From Amoebophrya sp. AT5.2 (lineage: Eukaryota > Sar > Dinophyceae > Syndiniales > Amoebophryaceae): a stretch of 10,084 bases of DNA. The notes below the pieces were generated by a model, which was given only the letters and a program-made list of their open reading frames with translations, did no database searches and was not told where the DNA came from. The stretch's first letter is position 1. Every line of letters starts with the position of its first letter. The stretch lies in assembly GCA_005223375.1 (NCBI GenBank), contig RXOD01006524.1, forward strand, positions 1 through 10,084, given 5' to 3'. Below, piece by piece: positions 7,173 through 10,084 of this stretch. A program made the translations under genes and the position numbers.

Positions 7173-7497
7173 ATCGGCTGGTCGTGGACAATGAATTGTA
7201 AGCGATTGATTCTTCACGAAAAGTGCATCAGAGTAGATGCAACGGGACCTCTTGGTAGATCGATCCGTACGCTTCCTACTTGGCAACCCCAATTGGGCAG
7301 TACGACGCTGGAACCAAGAAATAAACCGACTTTACTATTTTTAAGGCTCCTGGCGGATTAATAACTAAGCCATTCCACCGACAGCGACACCGTGACCGTA
7401 CTACATGCAGGGCCTGCTCTGCTCTTCTGAAACTCTGCCATCGAGGAGAGGTCCCAAGGAGAGACGAACCGACTTTGCAACAGAGGCAGAGGTGGCA

Positions 7498-7517
7498 TCT
7501 CGCGCATGTGCGCGAGA
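7498..7517. repeat. 20-bp inverted repeat
   Basis: tctcgcgca (7498-7506) and tgcgcgaga (7509-7517) are exact reverse complements around a 2-bp centre. It lies in a relatively GC-rich part of the spacer. It could be a dimeric protein site or an RNA stem of about eight base pairs with a four-base loop. Confidence 0.8.
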
Positions 7518-7697
7518 CTCAGTAAAAGATAAAGAGAAAGAGGCGCGGGGGCTCGGAGGTGCCGAGGCGACTAGTACGAGGCCTACGACAAATTGAAGAA
7601 GCGACTGCGACTACGACTCGACCCCGACGAAAAATCTGTCGAATGTACAGGGTATGGCCGAGACTAGCGCCTGACTCTTGTCTTTAAACGCTTTACT

Positions 7698-7727
7698 AAG
7701 CTGAAGCTGAACATGAACTCAAACTCA
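7698..7727. repeat. Degenerate hexamer tandem array
   Basis: Five successive six-base units: aagctg, aagctg, aacatg, aactca, aactca. Each begins with aa, and identical neighbours occur in pairs. A similar three-unit array (gcgact, gcgact, acgact) lies at 7601-7618. Both look like decayed microsatellites. Confidence 0.5.
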
Positions 7728-8445
7728 TTCACATTCCGCCATGGCCATAGATACCAGCATTGTTTGTGTTTCTCTTTCTGCTTGCCAAAAACTAAACGGA
7801 ATTTTATTTTGTAAGAAAGTTGATTACTTCTAAGTCTGCCACGAGGAGAGAAATGTGGTGGGCCAGACATATGCGGCACCAATCGCAATCAACATGGCAG
7901 CACGGCGGAGCGACTCGCTAGTTGTGAATTATGATTCGGGTTTCTGTTATTTTCAGAACTTGGTTCTTATTCTTTGCCTTTGAAGCCCTTCGTGGATATT
8001 CTGCGAAGGATGAAACGCAACGACATTGTTACCGAGAAGAACTCGTGTTCTTCTTCTATTTCGTCAGTACATTTGATCGGGAAACTAACGGGAAGAACTG
8101 GAAGTGGTTGCTGCCTCCACCCGATGTCTTTGTCTGGAGAAGATGAAGAGAAGTAAACGCACTATATTAAAAAAATGCTGTCCCCCTTTCCTCCACTAGG
8201 TAGTCACGGTCGCTGTAGTTGACATTTGAAAGCCTCGATCGCGGTTCGTCGTCCAGTCGTGAAGTTTTCCGTACATGATTCATTTTCGTGCAGACGAGGA
8301 CTGAGGAAGGGAGAATCGCAATCGGTGGGGTAGTTGGGACGATGATGATAGGGCTACTGTTGATCCATTGGGTATTTCGAGTCGCTTTCGCCTTGGCGCC
8401 GGACAAGATCCTCGATTAGTATGTGTCTATTTGGTTATTTCCGCG

Positions 8446-8506
8446 TCCGTGTGCCCCCAAGAACGAAGATGTACCCTACAAAGTCAGTCAGCATCCGTGT
8501 GCCCCC
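8446..8506. repeat. 13-bp direct repeat, 48-bp period
   Basis: tccgtgtgccccc occurs at 8446-8458 and 8494-8506 in the spacer upstream of the second gene. Flanking bases do not extend the match. The location, about 450-500 bp before the second gene's candidate start, would suit an upstream regulatory element, but there is no independent support. Confidence 0.65.
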
Positions 8507-8958
8507 TGTAGACATATTACCTGCTTCTTGTATCAACGTCTACACCGTACAAAGTAAGGTGCTGGCTCGACCATCGAGATAAGTACATAGCGACGCTGCA
8601 ATTTCAATATCAAATGAATCAACTTCAACCTCTACGCCAACAGTTTTTTTTTCATGAGCACGACGTAGGTCAAGCGCGACTTAGACTTTTACAACTACGT
8701 ATAAACGTATCTTCATACGTGCTTCAGGCTCAGCATCTTCTTGCGTCAGCGTCAGTGTGGTAAGTAGATTCGACGCGACCTCAAACAATAGTAGAGCTGC
8801 AGGGCGCTAGCGCTACTTCCGCTTGCCGGTTGAAAACGTTCACGTGCCTGTTGCTTGAGCGAGCAAAGGCAGAACCTAAGTTACAATCGGCGAAGTAGCG
8901 GAGATATAGCTTCGCGCAGGCGTTTCTCGTTGAGATTGATCGTCACCTGATAGATAGG

Positions 8959-10084
8959 ATGGAGCACCATCTTCGCGAGGTCGCGATGCGGAGCAATACG
9001 CGTTCCTTTTCGGCGGTGGCGGGCAAGCGCGGTTGGGATCCCCAGACCGCACAGGTCGCGCACTGGTCCGCTTCGAAGAGGCCAACGACTCCCTCGTACC
9101 GCATGGCTCGCGGCGGTGGGCCGAACATGGGCACTGCCGCTGGTGCAGCGACGGGAGGCGCTGCGGGCGGTGCATCCGCACTGCATGGAACAGCGGTCGC
9201 GGGCGCGGGCACAGCGCACCACAACGGCTACACAAATTATACTTCCGCAGGAGGGACGAGCGGGCAGCATCCGCATCACGACCACGTCCACGGCACTGCG
9301 TCCTCCGGGGGGAACGTAAAGCCCGTGTCGGCGGCGCACGAGCAGCACCAGCAGCACCACAACATCACGGCGGGGCACCGCGTGCTGCACCTGCTTGCGA
9401 AGCGCCCGCACTCCGCCTTCAACACGAACAGAAAACGCGTGCGGCCCGTGATGGACGGCGGTCCCGACCGGAAGTTGCGCGAAAGGCCGAAGTCCGGGGA
9501 CCACCGCCACCACCTGCACATGAACATGACGCACCATCCGAACCTGCAGCTCACCTTCAACGCCACCGCCGATAGTGCTGATCAGCATCAGCAGACGTTC
9601 CACGGCGCGACGTCTGCGGGCGGAGCCGCTGCACACGCGCTGCACACAGGAGGTGCGCCCGGGAGTTCTTCGGGAGCAGGGGGTGGACCTGGCGCGACGC
9701 ACCACCCGGGGATCGCGACCGCGATGGACTACCGAAGGTACATGGACCGTCGCGCACAGGCCGAGAAAGCGCGGCACCGACGGCCGACATCCAGCGGCGC
9801 AGGAGGCGGCTACGCGCAGTGGAACCAAACCACGCCGGCCGGATACGAGCACATGGGCGGTGGAGGAATGGACCACGTCGGCGCGACCACTCGGAGACCA
9901 AGCACGAGCGGCGCAGGAGGTGCGGGGACCCGAACGTCGAGTAGCGCGGTGGGCGGAAATATTCACCACCACAGCGACGGGCTGCACCACACGACGGCCA
10001 CGAGCTCGTCGGCCGGGAAAGCGCAGTCGAGCGTGGCGTCGAAGCTGGCTGCGGCACGGGGCGCTGCCGCGAACGTTGCGGCGG
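8959..10084 (+). CDS. Unrecognised His/Gly/Ala/Ser-rich protein (3' partial)
   Basis: The frame follows a TAG at 8896-8898 and stays open to the right edge (375 complete codons from the ATG at 8959). This ATG has A at -3 and G at +4, a favourable eukaryotic context. Another ATG is at 8986. Codons just before 8959 (8920-8958, AFLVEIDRHLIDR) also look protein-like and follow a cag at 8917-8919, so the ORF could instead begin in an upstream exon spliced there. The first ~50 codons are a mixed, partly helical segment with several basic residues. The rest is rich in His, Gly, Ala and Ser, with HQQHH-type runs. A more ordered basic stretch at nt 9376-9495 includes RKRVRP (9430-9447), a possible nuclear localisation signal. 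No enzyme or domain family was recognised. Composition resembles the insertion of the first gene, supporting this strand over the long antisense frame. Confidence 0.72.
   Translation, partial: MEHHLREVAMRSNTRSFSAVAGKRGWDPQTAQVAHWSASKRPTTPSYRMARGGGPNMGTAAGAATGGAAGGASALHGTAVAGAGTAHHNGYTNYTSAGGTSGQHPHHDHVHGTASSGGNVKPVSAAHEQHQQHHNITAGHRVLHLLAKRPHSAFNTNRKRVRPVMDGGPDRKLRERPKSGDHRHHLHMNMTHHPNLQLTFNATADSADQHQQTFHGATSAGGAAAHALHTGGAPGSSSGAGGGPGATHHPGIATAMDYRRYMDRRAQAEKARHRRPTSSGAGGGYAQWNQTTPAGYEHMGGGGMDHVGATTRRPSTSGAGGAGTRTSSSAVGGNIHHHSDGLHHTTATSSSAGKAQSSVASKLAAARGAAANVAA
9778..9921 (+). repeat. Repeated RRP[TS][ST]SGAGG peptide motif
   Basis: The motif is encoded at 9778-9807 and 9892-9921, 114 bp (38 codons) apart and in the same frame. 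The 14-bp core agcggcgcaggagg is identical in both copies, while the Arg-Arg-Pro codons differ (cga cgg ccg versus cgg aga cca). The basic-Pro-Ser pattern resembles a phosphorylation or linear-interaction motif within the second gene. Confidence 0.75.

Larger units (their letters stand above)
6538..8958. other. Intergenic spacer, no supported gene
   Basis: About 2.4 kb, AT-richer than the flanking frames and interrupted by stops in all frames. It must contain the 3' UTR of the first gene and the promoter/5' UTR of the second, but no canonical polyadenylation element, TATA box or spliced-leader acceptor can be assigned with confidence. An AATAAA occurs at 7319-7324, too far downstream to assign. 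A nine-T run followed by C lies at 8644-8653. The short open frames here (about 60-79 codons on either strand) overlap each other and lack any recognisable protein features. No tRNA or rRNA was seen. Confidence 0.7.

Noticed and set aside
7324..7476. aaccgacttt repeated at 7324-7333 and 7467-7476
   Set aside because: A ten-base match within 2.4 kb is expected by chance.
7405..7596. A 63-codon + strand open frame in the spacer
   Set aside because: Short, charged and unrecognised, and it overlaps the 7498-7517 palindrome. No evidence that it is translated.
7741..8199. A possible small split gene: ATG in good context at 7741, GTAAGA at 7811, acceptor ttattttcag ending at 7956, donor GTAAAC at 8153, acceptor ccactag ending at 8199
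   Set aside because: Joining the exons in the obvious ways gives immediate stops (TAA at the first junction, TAG after the last), and codon use is unlike the neighbouring genes.
8167..8406. A 79-codon minus-strand open frame
   Set aside because: No recognisable motif, no supporting context, and a length expected by chance in this spacer.
8881..9990. A 369-codon open frame on the minus strand
   Set aside because: It is codon-aligned antisense to the second gene: His CAC reads as Val GTG and Gly reads as Ala, giving an Arg/Val/Cys-rich product with no domain. It stays open because TTA, CTA and TCA codons are rare on the + strand.

Overview
The window looks like nuclear DNA from a unicellular eukaryote. 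Two GC-rich, intron-poor coding regions on the + strand encode proteins full of Ser, Ala, Gly, Gln and His runs. They are separated by about 2.4 kb of AT-richer DNA with no recognisable gene. There are no bacterial operon features: no Shine-Dalgarno-spaced genes, no tight gene packing and no terminator hairpins. Long uninterrupted frames, same-strand gene order and the flavour of the racemase domain suggest an alveolate/dinoflagellate-type protist. That is inference only; no spliced leader, telomere or rRNA confirms it.

Layout. (1) nt 1-6537, +: one open frame already open at the left edge and ending at TAG 6535-6537 (2,178 codons visible; the true start lies outside). Its first ~126 codons and codons ~2000-2095 are the two halves of a single aspartate/glutamate racemase-family domain. 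Each half carries one of the two family cysteines (GDCGF, Cys61; AECTQLP, Cys2057; codon 1 = nt 1-3). About 1,870 codons of mostly disordered sequence sit between the halves. (2) nt 6538-8958: noncoding-looking spacer with several short direct and inverted repeats. (3) nt 8959 to the right edge, +: the 5' part of a second gene, encoding an unrecognised His/Gly/Ala/Ser-rich protein that is still open at nt 10084.

The main novelty candidate is the racemase split by a giant insertion. The nucleotide junctions also allow, on paper, an in-frame removal (CAG|GT at 378/379 and CTGCAG| at 5982/5983, both phase 0). That would leave a compact enzyme with a family-like Cys-Cys spacing. The insertion holds a perfect 31-bp palindrome, a 22-nt out-of-frame duplication, and a recurring R-[ST]-x-S motif suggestive of basophilic-kinase or 14-3-3 sites. 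No functional link between the two genes can be argued from the sequence.
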